This document shows positions 1-13,900 of a stretch of DNA of 64,000 bases, in pieces. Numbering within the stretch: the stretch's first letter is position 1; every line of letters starts with the position of its first letter. Origin of the DNA: Nocardia anaemiae NBRC 100462 (GTDB lineage Bacteria; Actinomycetota; Actinomycetes; Mycobacteriales; Mycobacteriaceae). The notes below the pieces were generated by a model. It ran no database searches. It saw nothing but the letters and a program-made list of their open reading frames with translations, and was not told where the DNA came from. The stretch spans positions 1-64,000 of the forward strand of contig NZ_BDAZ01000030.1 of the NCBI RefSeq assembly GCF_001612725.1. The letters run 5' to 3'. The position numbers were made by a program, and so were the translations under genes.

Positions 1-1
1 G

Positions 2-3000
2 GCGCTGACGGAGGGCCGCGCCGAGGTCGAGGTGATGCGGGCGGGCCTGAAGCAGGCCTACGAACGGCTCGCGGTGGACGCCGCGACCAAGCTGTCGGCG
101 GTGGGACCGGTCCGGTTCGCGGTCACGGTGGGCCGGGCGGCGCTGCTGCCGACGGCCGTGGATGGCGGCGTGCAACTACTGCAGGTCGAGGCCGGTTACC
201 GGCATGCGTCCCCGGTCGGGGACAACGGCGAGAACCCGAACGGTATCGACGTGAAGTCGATACTCGCGGCGGCGGCGTCGGGTGCCGGTGGCGCGGTGGG
301 CGGCACACTGGCCGCGCGGGTGGCGCCCGCGGTGATTCCCATGATGCAGACCAGCCGAACGCTGGCCGGTCTGGTGCACGGGATGGCTGGCGCGGCGGCG
401 GGTCTGGGCGCGGCGGCCATGATCACCGGCTGGCCGGAGGATTTCGACCATATTCTGGCGCCGATGCTCAACGGCGCGTTCGCGGGCACCGTGCATGCTC
501 AACCCGGCAGCCACACTGCTGGTTCCCGTCCCGCTACCGAGTCGGCGGTCGACGGCAGCGGTCTGTTCACCAGGCCCGATCTGCCCGCGGCCGCACCGCC
601 GGTGGAGATTTCGGCGGAGGCGAAGCAGGCGTGGGAGGCCTCGCGACAGGCATCGATGGCCGCTCCGAACGCGGCGACCACCGAGAGTCAGGCGCCGGTA
701 CCCAACGCGACGGCGAACACCGCGCCAGGGGCGGCGGGGCCCGCGCGGCCGGGTTCGACGCCGGTCGATGCCGCATCCAGCGGGGGCATGACGGTGCCTG
801 CTGCGCCGATAGCGGTCCCCGCCGGATCCGATGCCCATGCGAGCGCGGCCGCACCATCGGTCCCGGTCGGTGCCAAGACAGCTGCGCCGCCGAAGGTTTC
901 GGTGGATGTTACCCCGCGCGCGGCAGACGACGGACAACGAACATCGGCCGATGCCCTGTCACTCACGAGGCCGGAATCGCAAGCGGCGGCCCCGGATGCA
1001 TCGGCGCCGACACGGCGTGCGACCGACACCCCCCAGCACACCGCCGGGCAGCATCCGTCGGCAGGCAACGCGCGCGACCGGACCGTGGAGCACGGCCCGC
1101 CGCCGGTATTGTCCAGTGCGGAAACCGCCGCACCGCCGAAGGTTTCGGTGGATGCAACCCAGCACGGCCCCGACGTGCCCGCCACCGTAAAGCATGCCGC
1201 CAGCGCCGAGCGGCATCCGGATGGTAACGAGTCGAGCCGAGGCGCTCCACGAGTGGAGTCCGGTGCGGAACCCTCTGGACCACAAAAGATTTCAGCGGAC
1301 AACGGTGAGCACGCGGCTCCGGACGACTCGGCGGCGGCCACCTCCGACGGACGGCGGGCGCCAGCGAGCGATGAGCACGGCTCCGCGGTGGAGCACGGCG
1401 CCCAGACCGGTGTGCCCGCCCAGAGGACACCGGCCGATGCCGAGGCGGGGCGGGATACCGGTCCGGCCCCGCCTCCCGGCGACGAAACGGGCTCGTCGAC
1501 CACGACTTCTCGCGATCATGCCGAGGACGTGCTGGCCGATTTCCATGCGCGCTCGGGTGACCACGTCCCCGAGGCGCTGAAGCTGTCGAACATGCCGGAT
1601 GAGGTGTTGCAGGCCGGGCTGTTCCACCCCGACGAACACGAATCGCTGGTAGCGGGGATGGAGATCATTCGGCGCGGCACGATCGACGAGGTACCCGGTG
1701 GGATGGTGTTGCGTGCGCCGCAGCTCGAGGGCAGGTTCGAGATGGCCGGGCGACCGGTACAGATGCTGCCGGGGCAGGGCAAGACGCTGATGTTCATGTC
1801 GTACTCGTTGAATCAGGCGGTCCGGCACGGTTCGGCGCTGCTGGTGACGACCGCGGACGGACTGGCGCATCGGGAGTTCACCGAGTACCGGCGGGTGCTC
1901 AGCCGCTACGGCATCGACGTGTTGCGAGCCGATCAGGAGACCGGGTTCGGTTCGGTGACACCGGGCCGGCCCGCGATCGTGGTGGCCACCGGCGAGACCG
2001 TCGGGCATCTGTGCAACGCCGGTCACATGCCGCCGCGCCGGGCGGTGATCGACGAAATGGACGCGATCATAGACCGCGGTGAGAAGATCTTCATCCAATC
2101 CGAGATCGCCGCTGGCCCCGCGCCCGAGGCAACAGTCCGTGAGGTCTTCGACGCGCATGACTTCCTCGCCGACGCGCTCGCGAAAGGGCAGCTGTCGCAC
2201 GAGGATTTCGGCCTGAAACAGATCGCCGAGGAAGTCGACGTCGAACGGTCCGACGGCACCCTCGACATCGACACCGAGTACTGGTACGACGGCCAGGCGG
2301 CGCTGACACCGGCGGGACGGGCGAAGGTCGAGGCGCTGCCGGGTGGTGAGCGGTGGTTGCGGCAGATGGGGTTGTCGCGGCTGGAGATGGCCGCCTCCGC
2401 CGAGTTCACCACCCGCAACAAGACCCATTACGTGATGGATCAGGGCAAGATCGTCATCATCGACCAGGCCGAGCACGGCCTGCAACGCAATCCGAAGACC
2501 TCGAGCGAATCACGCTGGAGCGCAGAGCCGGGCAAGGCGAGCCTGGCCCAGGCCGTCGAGGCCAAGGAGATCCGGGCCGCCGAGGCCGAGGGGATGAACG
2601 CCGAGCAGCACGGGATTGTGGTGCGCGCCGACGCGGACTCGTCGAAGAGCATCACCGCGGCCGAGATATACGGCACCAACCGCTTTTTCGACCACATCAC
2701 CGGCGCCTCGGGCACGCTGGACGATCTGGGTGGCGTGCTGAAGATGGTGTACGGGCTCGACGCACCGCACAAAATCGATCCCTACAACCCGTCGCAGCTG
2801 GTGGAGGGCCAGGCCGACCTGCACGAGAACACTCGGGCCAAGCTGAATGCGGTGGCCGGATACGCCCACCAGATGTGGGACGGCGGCAACGGCCGCTTCC
2901 AGGAGATCCTCTGCCACCGCAACGATCTGGTCGAAAAACAGGTCCGCGCTCTGCTGCGGGCCGGAGTGCCACGGGAGGCGATCGAGGCGGTCGACAACGA

Positions 3001-4906
3001 CCGGATCGCCAAGTGGGGCGCCGACTCGGAAGCCGAGTTGCAGAAGGTCTTCGACGCCGCCGGTGAGCAGGGCAAGATCCTGGTGATCAACCGGCAGGGC
3101 CAACGTGGTGTGGACATCGCCGTATCCGACGCCGTGCTCGCCAAGGGCGGCATGCACGTGTGGATGACGGAGGTCCCCGAACAGTCCTACATCTACGACC
3201 AGGCCAAGAACCGCACCGCGCGCAACGGCAAACCCGGCACCGCACAAGCATTGATGTCGCCGCAGGACGAGCTGATCCGCAACGCCATGCACCTGCGCGG
3301 GGTCCGCGAAGCGGTGGTGCAATACAACCAAGCAGTGGCCCAGCACCGGGCCGAGCCGACAGCCGAGACGCACAACGACGTCGTCGAGGCCAGTGACAAG
3401 CTCGGCTCACTCGTACCCGGATTGCAACAGCGCGCCCAGTACCACGCCACCGCCGACTTCATCCTCCACAACGCACCGATCACCGCCCCCGAAGCCCTCA
3501 TCGCCGCGTTGACACCCTGGCACCCTGGCAATGCGAACATCGGCGCACCCGACCAACTGGTGGACCGATCCACGCGGCTCGCCAGACTGTTGGGAATTCC
3601 CGCCCCGGCCCTGACCGCCGCCGCAGTGCTCGATCAAGTCCCCGCCGACACCTCCAACCCCGACACCCACCACGCCAACTCCGAAATCCAATACGCCGCC
3701 CCCGGCACCCGAAGCGTCGGCACCCAGACCCCCAGCGCCGACGGTACTGGCGACCCACTTCAGAGGCTGCTGCACGAAGCAAACCTTTCGCCCGCCGTGG
3801 TCGCTACGTTGCGGCAGCAGGTCGATGCGACCGCCCGCGCAGCCGCCATCCAGTACGCGCTGCTCACCGACGAACAAGCACTCGAGCAGCTCACCCCCCG
3901 GCGCGACGAACTCGCCCAGCAACTCGACTGGTCTCCCGAGGAGGTCGCAGGTGCCGAGGGGCTGCGGCAGGTCGGCATCGCGCTGGCCGAAGCTCAGCAC
4001 GATCTCGCGAACACACTCGGGTTCCCACCCTCGGACATCACCCCCGCGATAGCCCGAGACATCGTCGGTGAAGCGGTCGCCCAGCACCTGTCCGACACCG
4101 GCATCCACAATCCCACCGGCGACGTCAACACGAACGACACCGCAGCCCGCGAAGCGGACGCCACCGATCCCGTCGCCGAAAACGTTCTCGCCGCGGCCTC
4201 CTACTACCTGGCCACCGCGGCCCTGCTCGATCTGATCACGCAAATCCACCTACGCAGCCCCAACAACTGCGTCAACAACGGCGTGACCGCCATGCGAGTG
4301 CTGTGCCCGGAAAACAAGCACGTCTTCACCATGCCAACCGGCGGCCTACCGCTGCGGGGCCACGACTGGAGCACGGTCCAAGAATCGTTCCGCGGTGGCG
4401 TACCAAACGGATTCGACTCACTGGACAAAGCCGTCGAATCCCTGAAACAGCGTCCCGGCGGCATCCAGGTCCTGGTCTACAAATGGAAGGACACCAACAA
4501 AGACGGCAGCGACGACGCCGACAACCACCTCGTCCTCCTGGTCAACGCCAGCAAACCCGGCGAGGACGCGAAATTGGTCGTGGTGGACCTCGCCGCAGAT
4601 GAAAACGGCAACCTCGACTTCACCCCGCACGACCTGGCCGATCGACGCACCCTGCTGAACAGTGCCGTCGAATTCGATACCTGGCAGCGCGAACAGCAGA
4701 AATTCATCGATAACCTGCCCGAGTCCAAGCGCGCGTTCTGGACCATCGACTTCAAGCCGAACGGCGACCTCATTGAGGAACCGGAGAGGGTCAGCGTCTC
4801 CCCGGAACATATCCGGGATATCAACGCGATCGGCGAATCGGTACTGGCCAAGCCGAGGCCATTCGACGACGAAGATCCGCTCGGCCAGCCAGCGATGAGC
4901 GGCAGG
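2..4906 (+). CDS. Giant modular CpnT-like protein, 5' part: SecA-like ATPase and papain-fold deamidase (partial, frameshifted)
   Basis: The frame is open to the left edge, so the true start lies upstream; the first in-window GTG (32) and ATG (35) fall inside coding-looking sequence. Residue numbers count from 32. Residues 1-165 resemble the end of a CpnT/WXG100-like secretion region, with Ala/Gly-rich hydrophobic stretches. Residues 170-510 are a Pro/Ala/Thr-rich linker. A SecA-like ATPase follows: Walker A GQGKT at 581-585, Walker B DEMD at 674-677, and a motif-VI-like QGQRGVDI near 1022. Near the end is a papain-fold (Tox-PL, protein-glutamine-deamidase-like) domain with Cys1413, His1499 in NHLVLLV and Asp1519. 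After about 4906 this frame turns into Arg-rich nonsense up to 6409, while good coding continues in the next frame, so one gene is probably broken by a one-base indel. Toxin or effector function is inferred from domain families. Confidence 0.8.
887..1154 (+). repeat. 22-bp direct repeat in the linker of the giant gene
   Basis: The same 22 bases occur at 887-908 and 1133-1154, each encoding the core of the peptide APPKVSVD. They sit in the Pro/Ala-rich linker before the SecA-like domain, so this is probably slippage or recombination in low-complexity coding DNA. Confidence 0.8.
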
Positions 4907-4940
4907 GGAGCCGAGCCCTGCCCATCCGGCCGATTTCGCC

Positions 4941-7900
4941 CGCATGGGCAACCGCCCACCCGACGGCGCTCGTGCCTCCGAACCGGAACCCGAACAGGAG
5001 CCGGGTTCTCCCGTGCCGGATGTCGCGCCGCATATCGGCGCTGCGACCGCCCGACTACGCGCCGACACGAGAGCGGACCGCCCCGAAGGTCACGAACCCA
5101 CGAAGGGACGGGCACTCGTCGAGCACTATGCCGGTGCGGCGGACCCGGGCGGGGAGCGGGGATTCCTCGATCTGGAAATCCAAGACCAGATCGGCGTGCT
5201 GGAGCACGCGTTGGGAATCACCAGCGAGGCGGAGCGCGCCCTGGAACTGGCCCTGTTCATGGAGGACGCCTATCGCGAAGTCGCCCTGGTCTCGGCCCAG
5301 GAACGCCCGCAGGACATTTTCGACGGTCCCGAGGGGTGGGCGGGCTGGCTGGATGCTCGCGTCTTCGCACGCTCGAGATCCGAGCAGGCACCGTCGGTGG
5401 AGTTTCTAGCGGAGATCCATCGTCGGCTCGCGGTTCGGGTGAAACCCGAGTGCGCCGGGCGGTTCCGGGGCGACGGCGATTCGCCGGGTGGCGCCAACAT
5501 CATGCGGGCCGCGCAGGGCGTGCCGCTGACGGCCGACGAAATCAGCGCCGTCCTGAACAATCCTCGGCTCACCTACGTTCCCGAACCGTACGGACATGGC
5601 GCCCTGCCTTACGGGTTCATGGCCGTTCCGCGCATCGATGGAGTCCCCGGCGCCCGCACGCTCAGGTTCGTGTCGTCCCCGCTGTCCGACGAGGAGCTGG
5701 CCCATCTGCTGTCCGACCCGCTCGCTGGCTTCGAGCGGCCGAACCCGAGGTCTGTGCGACAGGCCACGGCGGCGTTCATCGTCTATCCGTGGTACGGCTC
5801 GGCGACGGCGATGCGCGACGAGCTGGCGCAGTTGTGCGCCCGGTACAACGAGGCCATCGCCGAACCGGGATACGACCCGTACCAGGTGGCCGCGGACCTG
5901 CAACAGGGCCAGATATCGGTCCACCCTTTCTCGACAGATTTCAACGGCCGCGCCTCGCGGGTCGCCCTGTATTGGTCGCTGGAGTGCGCGGGGCAGCCAC
6001 CCAGCGCTCTCCCCTCCTTCAACAAGGACATATTCAGCTCACCAGCGGAGTGGGCCGAGCAAGTTCGGCAGGGCAGTGCTCGCTATCGGAAATGGAAGGC
6101 CCGGGTCGAATCGGACCCCACTCTCGACCCGGTGGCATTGTTCGAACTAGAACCGGTGCGGCAGCGATATCGGGCTCTGGGTGGCACGGGCCGTCCATTC
6201 CCGCCGGGCAACTATTTCACCGGCCGCGTGGTCATGGAATTTCATCGGGTGCTGCGCTCGTCCGCGCCGCTCGACGAATTCGCGGCGCTGGAACTGTTGT
6301 TTGTTCCCACTGGGCCGCCCGTCATCACCGAGCTGACACGTCCAGGCACCGCGGACCAGGCACCCGGCGATCGGATCGGGCGCCGCCCGCACGAAGGCGA
6401 GGGGCGTGATTCATCCGATTTTCTGGAGCGCGGTCGGATCCGAATACCCGCGGCGTGGGCCGGAATGGGGCCGCTTCGCAGTACGCATTTCCCGCCGCCC
6501 GGACGGCGGATGACGACCAATGATCCGGATATCAATGCGGCGCTGTGGGGTTTTTCGCTTTGGATGGCCCATGTCGCCAATCAGGGACTGAATGGGCTCA
6601 GCGGCCAATGGGATTCGGCAGACGTCCCTGAGGCTAAGCGAGAGCTGCTGACGCAGCTGTACTTCTGGATCTCGAATCAGCGGTACCTGCGTCAGGTCTG
6701 GGCGGTGGCGCGCGACCCGAATATCGTGGGTATCGATGGGAAAAAGGATCCCGAATACTTCCGAACCAGGTTCACTCGCGGTGTAAATGATGTCGAGATG
6801 TACGGCGACTTGATGTGGTTGCGCGCTGGGATCGACCGCGATTCCGGGACCGGGCAGTGGCACGGCGGTGTGGGGACGCAGGCGTTTTGGACGGCATCCG
6901 CCATCGGCCGCATTCTCCGTGCGCGAATGAGGGACGAGGCGGAAGACCCCGCGGTGCTGGTAAATACTGTGGAACTTCCAAACGGGACCCGTGTGGACGG
7001 AAACCTCGTGCGTCGTTTCGATCGTGACAAGTTTGCGATCGAAACGGCTTCGGCCGCTGATCAGCAGCGGATTTTTGATGCCGCCATGACCGAACTCGCC
7101 ACGCTCGTCGCGGTTCGCTCGCCGAATCCCTCGTCCGACACCTTGCGACATTTCGCCAACGTGGTTTATCTGCTCTTTCAAGCGCCGCTGATTATCGGGG
7201 GCAGCGATGCGACCATCCGGATGTTCGCGGCCACCACAATGACCTTCGCATTCGGTCGGCCGGTGCGGTTACCACACGATCTCGATTCACAGGCCAAGGC
7301 GCGCAACCAGTCTGACTTCATCGTATGGTTCACCGACATCCTGACCCGTCGCCTGGGTGCAACAGGTCCGGCGTCGGAATCTGCGCGTCCGCACCTGATC
7401 GGCCCTCCTTCTGCGGAACTTTTCGCTCGAGGTGTGCAGGCATTGCGGCAACAACGCACGTCGATCGAGTTGCAACCTGGATCCGACATCGAACAGTGGG
7501 TTGCCGGTCGGGGGCTCGGCATCCTATCCGGACCCCATGCGGTGGAGGATGCGTTCGCGCGGGCGTCCCGAGATCTGTTGCAGGAAGAGGGACTGAGCGA
7601 GGTCCGCCGTCCGGAGGGCCCGGTGCGCCGCAGTGTGGTTAAACGCGCGATCGCCGCTCGGCTGCGGATTATTGCTGGATTTACCGACCCGGATTTCAGT
7701 CGAGCCTATCCCGACAATTTGTACGGCGACAATCGTGATATTCGCCGCGATAACGCCACGGCGTTGCAGCGAATTGCCCACAAACTGGAGACCGACGCGA
7801 AATACTCGCTAACAGATGTCCTCGAGGAGGCGCGCGAGCATGCCTTCGACATGCAGGCGAAGTATGAGGGCTTCCGGGGGCAGCAGGTAATTCGACCGGG

Positions 7901-10900
7901 CACGCAGCCCTGGAGCCTGAGCACCATTACCCAAAACCTCATGCGTCAACTGCCGGAGGGTGTTGGGCCCGATACCGCACGGGACGTGATCGATGCGGTC
8001 ATACGAATAGCCGAACTCGTTTCTTCCACCTCTGCGGCCGGGGACTCCGAGCCCGGCACCGACGCCGACGCGGCGATTGTGCTGACCGTGAATGAAGGTG
8101 CGGATCGACAGCTACGATTGCGCGCTCAGCTGGATTACAACGCGCACGGCACGCCGCCGAGTCCGGCGATGTTGAACCTCGCATTGGCGGGCGCGAACTG
8201 CCAGTTCCGAGTCGAGGAGTCGCGCCCGCTATCCGTGACGGAGCCGCATCCACGCCATCGTGTGCTGCTCGATTTCTCGTCACCGATCACCGATACAGGC
8301 CGAGACTGGACCGAGATCACCGATCGCCCCGCAGGCCCGGTGATGGTACCGATCACCGTGGGTCACGCCGCTGGGGCCGTCGCCCGCCGTGCGCGTTTCC
8401 TTATCAGGGGCGAACTGGGAGGACCGGCGTATATCGCGCGATTCGCGCCGGTCGTGGGGGAATTGATCAACCGCTGCCGAGCCTCGGATGTCGAGGTGCA
8501 CACCGATCGGCGGGGTGAAGCGACCGCTCTCGGTATCCGCGCCGGGAATTGGGTGCTCGATTTGCAGACGGCGGGACCGACAACGCCGACGGTCCTGCGC
8601 ATAAGTTTTCCGACCGTTGTGCGCGATGACCTGCGGGCTGTGCTGATCGCGCTGCTGCCGGAGGCACCGCGGTTCGCCGAATCGCTGGCCGAGGAGGCGT
8701 CCGGCTTCGCGCCCGGTGAACTCACCATCGCGGTTACCGGCGAACCCGGCGGCCGCACTGTCGAGTTCACGAGCGCCGACCATCCGGCCAGGCGCGTCGT
8801 CCGAACCGAACCGGCGAATAATCCGGTGGGCAGCGCCGTACTCGATTCCTCGGCGCGATCGGCCGGACCCGCAGTCCACGATATAGCCGAGCCGCCAGTA
8901 ACCGCGGATACACGAATTCCTATTCTGGGTGTTCCTGGGTCGACACAGCATACCGCTCCACCGATCAACGTTCATATCTGCACCAAAGATGGCCCGCAAC
9001 GCTTGAACGAAATTATCTCCGATATCGCGGCCGTGATTCCCGCAGTGAACGCGGTGTTCGTGTATGACGATTCTGTGGATTGGATCAACAGGGCGCACAA
9101 TCGTCTGGCATTGAAAAGTGCGCCGTTTCGGACGGTTTATATTGACGAGTCTCGTCGACGTGAACTTCTACGCAATCTCCCATGGCCGGACGAGGCCGCT
9201 GAGGCGTATGCGCGGTATGCCTTCAAGGAATTGGGGCGTGCCGAATGGAACCACGCGGGCATCAGAGGGCTGGCGCATTTCGTTGCGGCGGCCACCGCTG
9301 CTCCAGGGAGTAGAGTTCTCTTTCTCGACGATGATATGAGATTGTCCGAAGGTACTTTTCGAGGAAAAGTGCATCAGGTAGATTCCGAAGCGATCGCCGA
9401 CCTGCTCTCCAGGCCGATTTCCGATGACCGCGTAGTGGGCGCAGAATATGTCGGGCGGGCGGATGTGTACGACGCCGAGCATGCAAAGCATGCGCTGGCG
9501 TCGGATTCCACGGCCAGACATCAGACCAATTATCGATTCGTGCCAACATATGACGGTACCGAGCGAGAGGACGCTCTGGAGGGAGCCGTCCCCATCACTG
9601 GGGCGTTTCTTTTGATGGATGACCAAGGTGTACGCCGTGTTCCGATACCGCACACCTACAATGAAGACATCGCCTTCATCGCGGTATTGCAAGCGCACGG
9701 ATATCGCATCGAGGTGGCGCCTTTCAAGCCCTTGCACACGGGCGACGAAAAACGTATCAAGTGGCGCACCGCCTTCATCCAGCAGGTGGGCGTCGTCATC
9801 CAGAAATCTCTCGAGCAGGCCCTCGAAGAAGTCGGTGTGGATGATCTACAGGCACTCGTGGATCGAGCGATCGGCTACTGTGACCGTAACGCTGAAATGG
9901 CGGCGGAGATCTGGAAAGAACTATTTCGCGATACCGATCGCCAATTCGGCGAAGTGCATTCTCGGAACGTGTACGCACTGGTGGATACCGAACGGATCGC
10001 TCGCGAAGCGGGCACGGCACTCGCGGCCTACCTGCGCTCATGGTCGGGCTGGCGCAAACTTGTTGACGACCCAGCGGTATCGGCCTATGTGCGACGCGCG
10101 GCGCATTTGACCTTCGGCACCGAGCCCGCTGCCGCACATCGAGTGTTCGAAGTAGTCGAGCGGCAAGCAGATCGGTCGCCCGGCACCGACCAGGCCGACA
10201 TGGACCGAGTCATCGCCGAGCACCTCGGCCGAGGCAATACCACTGAACCCGATGGTCCCGCCGGGACAATCGGCAGCCGTCCGCCGAACGGCGAAACTCC
10301 GCTACTCGCCTGGCACGGCGTCGATCCGGTTCTGATTGCCGCCGAATTGACGGCCAAATGGCCGCGGCTGGAACGGATAGTCGGATTCGATCACCCGGGC
10401 GCCGATCCCGAGGCACTGCGGGATATCGCGCGCGCCATCGACGACCTCTACACCAGGTATCCACACATCAATATCCGTGAAGTCCGTGTGGTCGACCCGA
10501 GCGAACTGCCGAACAAACAGGCTGGCGCACATACGGATCCGACGAACTATCGGGATGGTGAACCCGGCAGCATCATCAAGGTCAATCTGCGCCGAGTCCT
10601 CGACGCGCACCAATACCACGAAATGCGCAAAGAATTCGTTTCTGCCGGTCTCCATCGCGACGGTTCCCAGATCAGACCGTTCTACCGCCTGATCCAGCAT
10701 GAAGGCGGTCACGCGCTGGACAACGTCAGGCCCTACACCCACCTGATCATGGCCGACCTACTCGACACCTACCTCAACCACAGCGGCCGCGAACTCTCTT
10801 TCGTCACTTGGCTCGATACTGGACCGGAGAAACTGTCGGGATACAGCTACATATCCACTACGCCTGGTCGACGCCATGTGCGCCCCGCCGAAGCCGGTCC

Positions 10901-13900
10901 CGAAGCGTTCTGGGCTGGCGAAGCCGAACCACTGCATCCGCACACTCCCCTCGGCACCATCTATCGGCTGGCCACCGGCCAGAAACCGATCAAGTACCCA
11001 CCGCCCGAGTTCGAAATGCACCCGATGCGGTCCCGCTGGCCGACCCCCGCACCAGGCGTCTCCGTCAAGGAGATGTTCGTAGACGTCGGCTCGAACCGTT
11101 TCCGGGTGGTCGCCGAGCGGCCAACCCCCGGCGCCGCCTGGCGAATCGCACCAGCAACCGGCGTCTTCCCCGAACACGACGTACTGGCAAAGGCCCTACC
11201 CCACCTACAGGCCGAATCCCCGGCAGAACTGCGCGCCGAAATCGCCAAAGCCCTCGGTGCCCCATCGGACCGCGGTCGCACAGACCGCCTCGGCGGTACC
11301 CAGCAATCGAGTCTCATCGATGGAGCAGGCACCGGCCGCCGAAGCGATGCCGACATGGCCCGGGAGACACCCGAGGTGGAGAAGATCGAGGCTTTGCGGG
11401 GACGGCCGGGCGTCGAGATCGAACTGATGACCTTCGAAGACGGCGTCCAAGTCCTGCGAGAGACCTACCGCTATGCCGAACATGCCATGCGGGAGTGGGC
11501 GCAGGCACTGATTTGCCGGGCCATGGGAGCACCGATTGCCGAGGTGCGCCTGAGTCCGCCCGAATTCCATGTCCTCTACCGCGATTACCAGTACGAAGGA
11601 GCCTCTCGCGACCCCCGCGCGGCCGACTTGCTGGGCATTTCAGCGGCCATCACCGGCAAGAAGAGCCCCTTCGCCGCTGCCTTCGTCCGCTACGTCGACG
11701 GTCGCAAGGTATGGCAAGATCACCACCTCCCCCGGCAAGCCATCGTCGACATCGGACAGGTTGTGATGTATGCGGGGGACCTGTTGGAACAGATGGCATT
11801 TCCCGAGTCGCTCTCGAGGACGGTGCTCAATACACAGAGGGCGGCGATGGATTCGCTGCGTGAGATTGCCCAGCACGCCGAGAGTCCGCTGCGCATGGCC
11901 AGGCTCGACGACGACGCCCAGGCCAAGACCCGGCTGATCGAAGACTTCTTGCTCAGGCACCCATATCTCGAGTTGGCCGGGTTCGACAGTCCCCATGTCC
12001 CGAAGGAGACTGTCGGGGAAATCTTGGCAAAACTGGATGACCTGCTCGATAGGTATCGATACGCCCCCGGTTTCCGGATGCTCATGACCAACATTCGCAA
12101 ACTGAGAATCGACTTCCTGTTCGGCGCGCGCGCCACGACCGCCCCCGAGCCGAACAAGCACGGTAAGTATGTCGATCGTTCCACCGTCCGGGCGGAATTG
12201 ACATTCAGTATGCAGTTCGCGGCTGATCGAGATTGGGCTGTCGCTGCCAGCGACCGGGACCTCCGATACGGGGTGCATCCGAGCAGTGGGCAACCGTACG
12301 CAGATGATGTCTGCCACGAGTTCGCCCACGCGATCGACCAAGCCACCGGGGGAGAACTCAGCCGGAACCTCACCGTCGTGCTGCGCGACGCCCATGCGAA
12401 GCTTCAAGAGCGCGGACTGATCGAAGGTTACGAGCGATGGCGCAACCGCCTGGCCAAGACCACACGCGACAGCGAGGCCCTGGCCGTCGGATTCGCCGAC
12501 GCGCAGATCAATGGCAACGTCGTCGGTACCCCGCGATGGGTGATCCACGAGTACGTCGCGAATCTCCAGCCGCCACATGTCGAATCAGCGCACTTCACCG
12601 CGCACCCGGACCTTCCTGAAGGTTTGATCGGCAGCAGACCATCGGGTGACCCGTCCAGCGATGTCCGCTCCAGGACGGCCCGAGGCCTTCACTCGCAACA
12701 GCCCGACCGCGTCGAACCGGCAAGCGCCGCAACTGATCCCGATGCACCCGCATCGGAGACTTCGCTCCAGCCCCCTCGCTCCGATTATCCCGGAACGGAC
12801 TCCGCAAGGCTCGCCAACCCCCTCGCCCACGAGTCTGCTCGAATCTTGAAAAGCGATATGGAGCAGCTTCCCCCGTACGCCTCGCCGGAGCAGAACCAGC
12901 GACGTACACCATGGAGCGGGCGAACCGAAACCGATCCGCAGTCGGTGCCGAGCAGCGTCACCGAGACGGCCGAGGGCAACCCGAAACCCAAGGGCCGCAT
13001 CGGCAGTCGGCCGAGGTCGGGCTCGGTGTCGACGCCCACGCCCTGGTCGACCGGATCTGCGGCCGTGGCGGATCGGCGCGGGCGTGCTCAGCCTTCAGGG
13101 CTTGCCGGTAGCCGATCCGGCACGCGGTCCGACCTCGGCCTGACGGCCGGTCATGGATCGGGCACGTTCCTCAGCGGGCAGTTCCCGGCTCCCGATGTGG
13201 TGATGTCGAGCACCGACCCGGCGCGTATCGCGGCGCTTCGGATGTATTCCCTGTGGCAGGCGCATACCGCCGATCGAGGATTCGGGAAGCTCCGCGGCCG
13301 CTGGTTGGCGGCGGCGACGTCCGCGGCTCGCCGCAGGGCATTGTTCGAACTGTATGCATGGGTTTCGCAGCAACGTTATGAGCGCGCGGTCTGGGCGCGT
13401 GAGCGCGCCGACGATCAGGGTGCACGCGATATGCACCCGGCTTTGGCGCGCCACAATGCGCGACGCGATCCCAATGTCATCAAACCGGACAAATTCCGCA
13501 GGCGACTCGTGGTCGGTGATCCGAATGTCGACATGTTCGGTGTTCGTGGTCGCGAACTCGATGGGGCCCGATTCGACCCGGAAAGTGGACAATGGGAAGG
13601 AGGCTCGGAAACTCCCGCTTTCCGCGCGTTCTTCACGACCGGCGAACGCATCAGAGCCCGTTTCGCCGCGGAGTCGCCGCATAACGAGACATTGCAGAAC
13701 GTCCTGGAGTTACCCGACGGAACCCGGGTCAACAGCAATACCCTGCTGATGGGCGCGGCGGCGGATGCTGTCGGCACCGCCAAGCAACAAGGTTCGCCGG
13801 GCCGAGTGGACCCGTTCGATCATGGTGCCGAGAAGTTCGTCACCGTAACAGCGGACCCAGCCGATCAGCGACGGATCTTCGACGCCGCGATCGCCGAAAT

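Noticed and set aside
4907..6409. Continuation of the first frame as extra protein
   Set aside because: The translation becomes Arg/Pro/Gly-rich without family features, while the overlapping frame shows a Fic-like domain; it is a read-through shadow.
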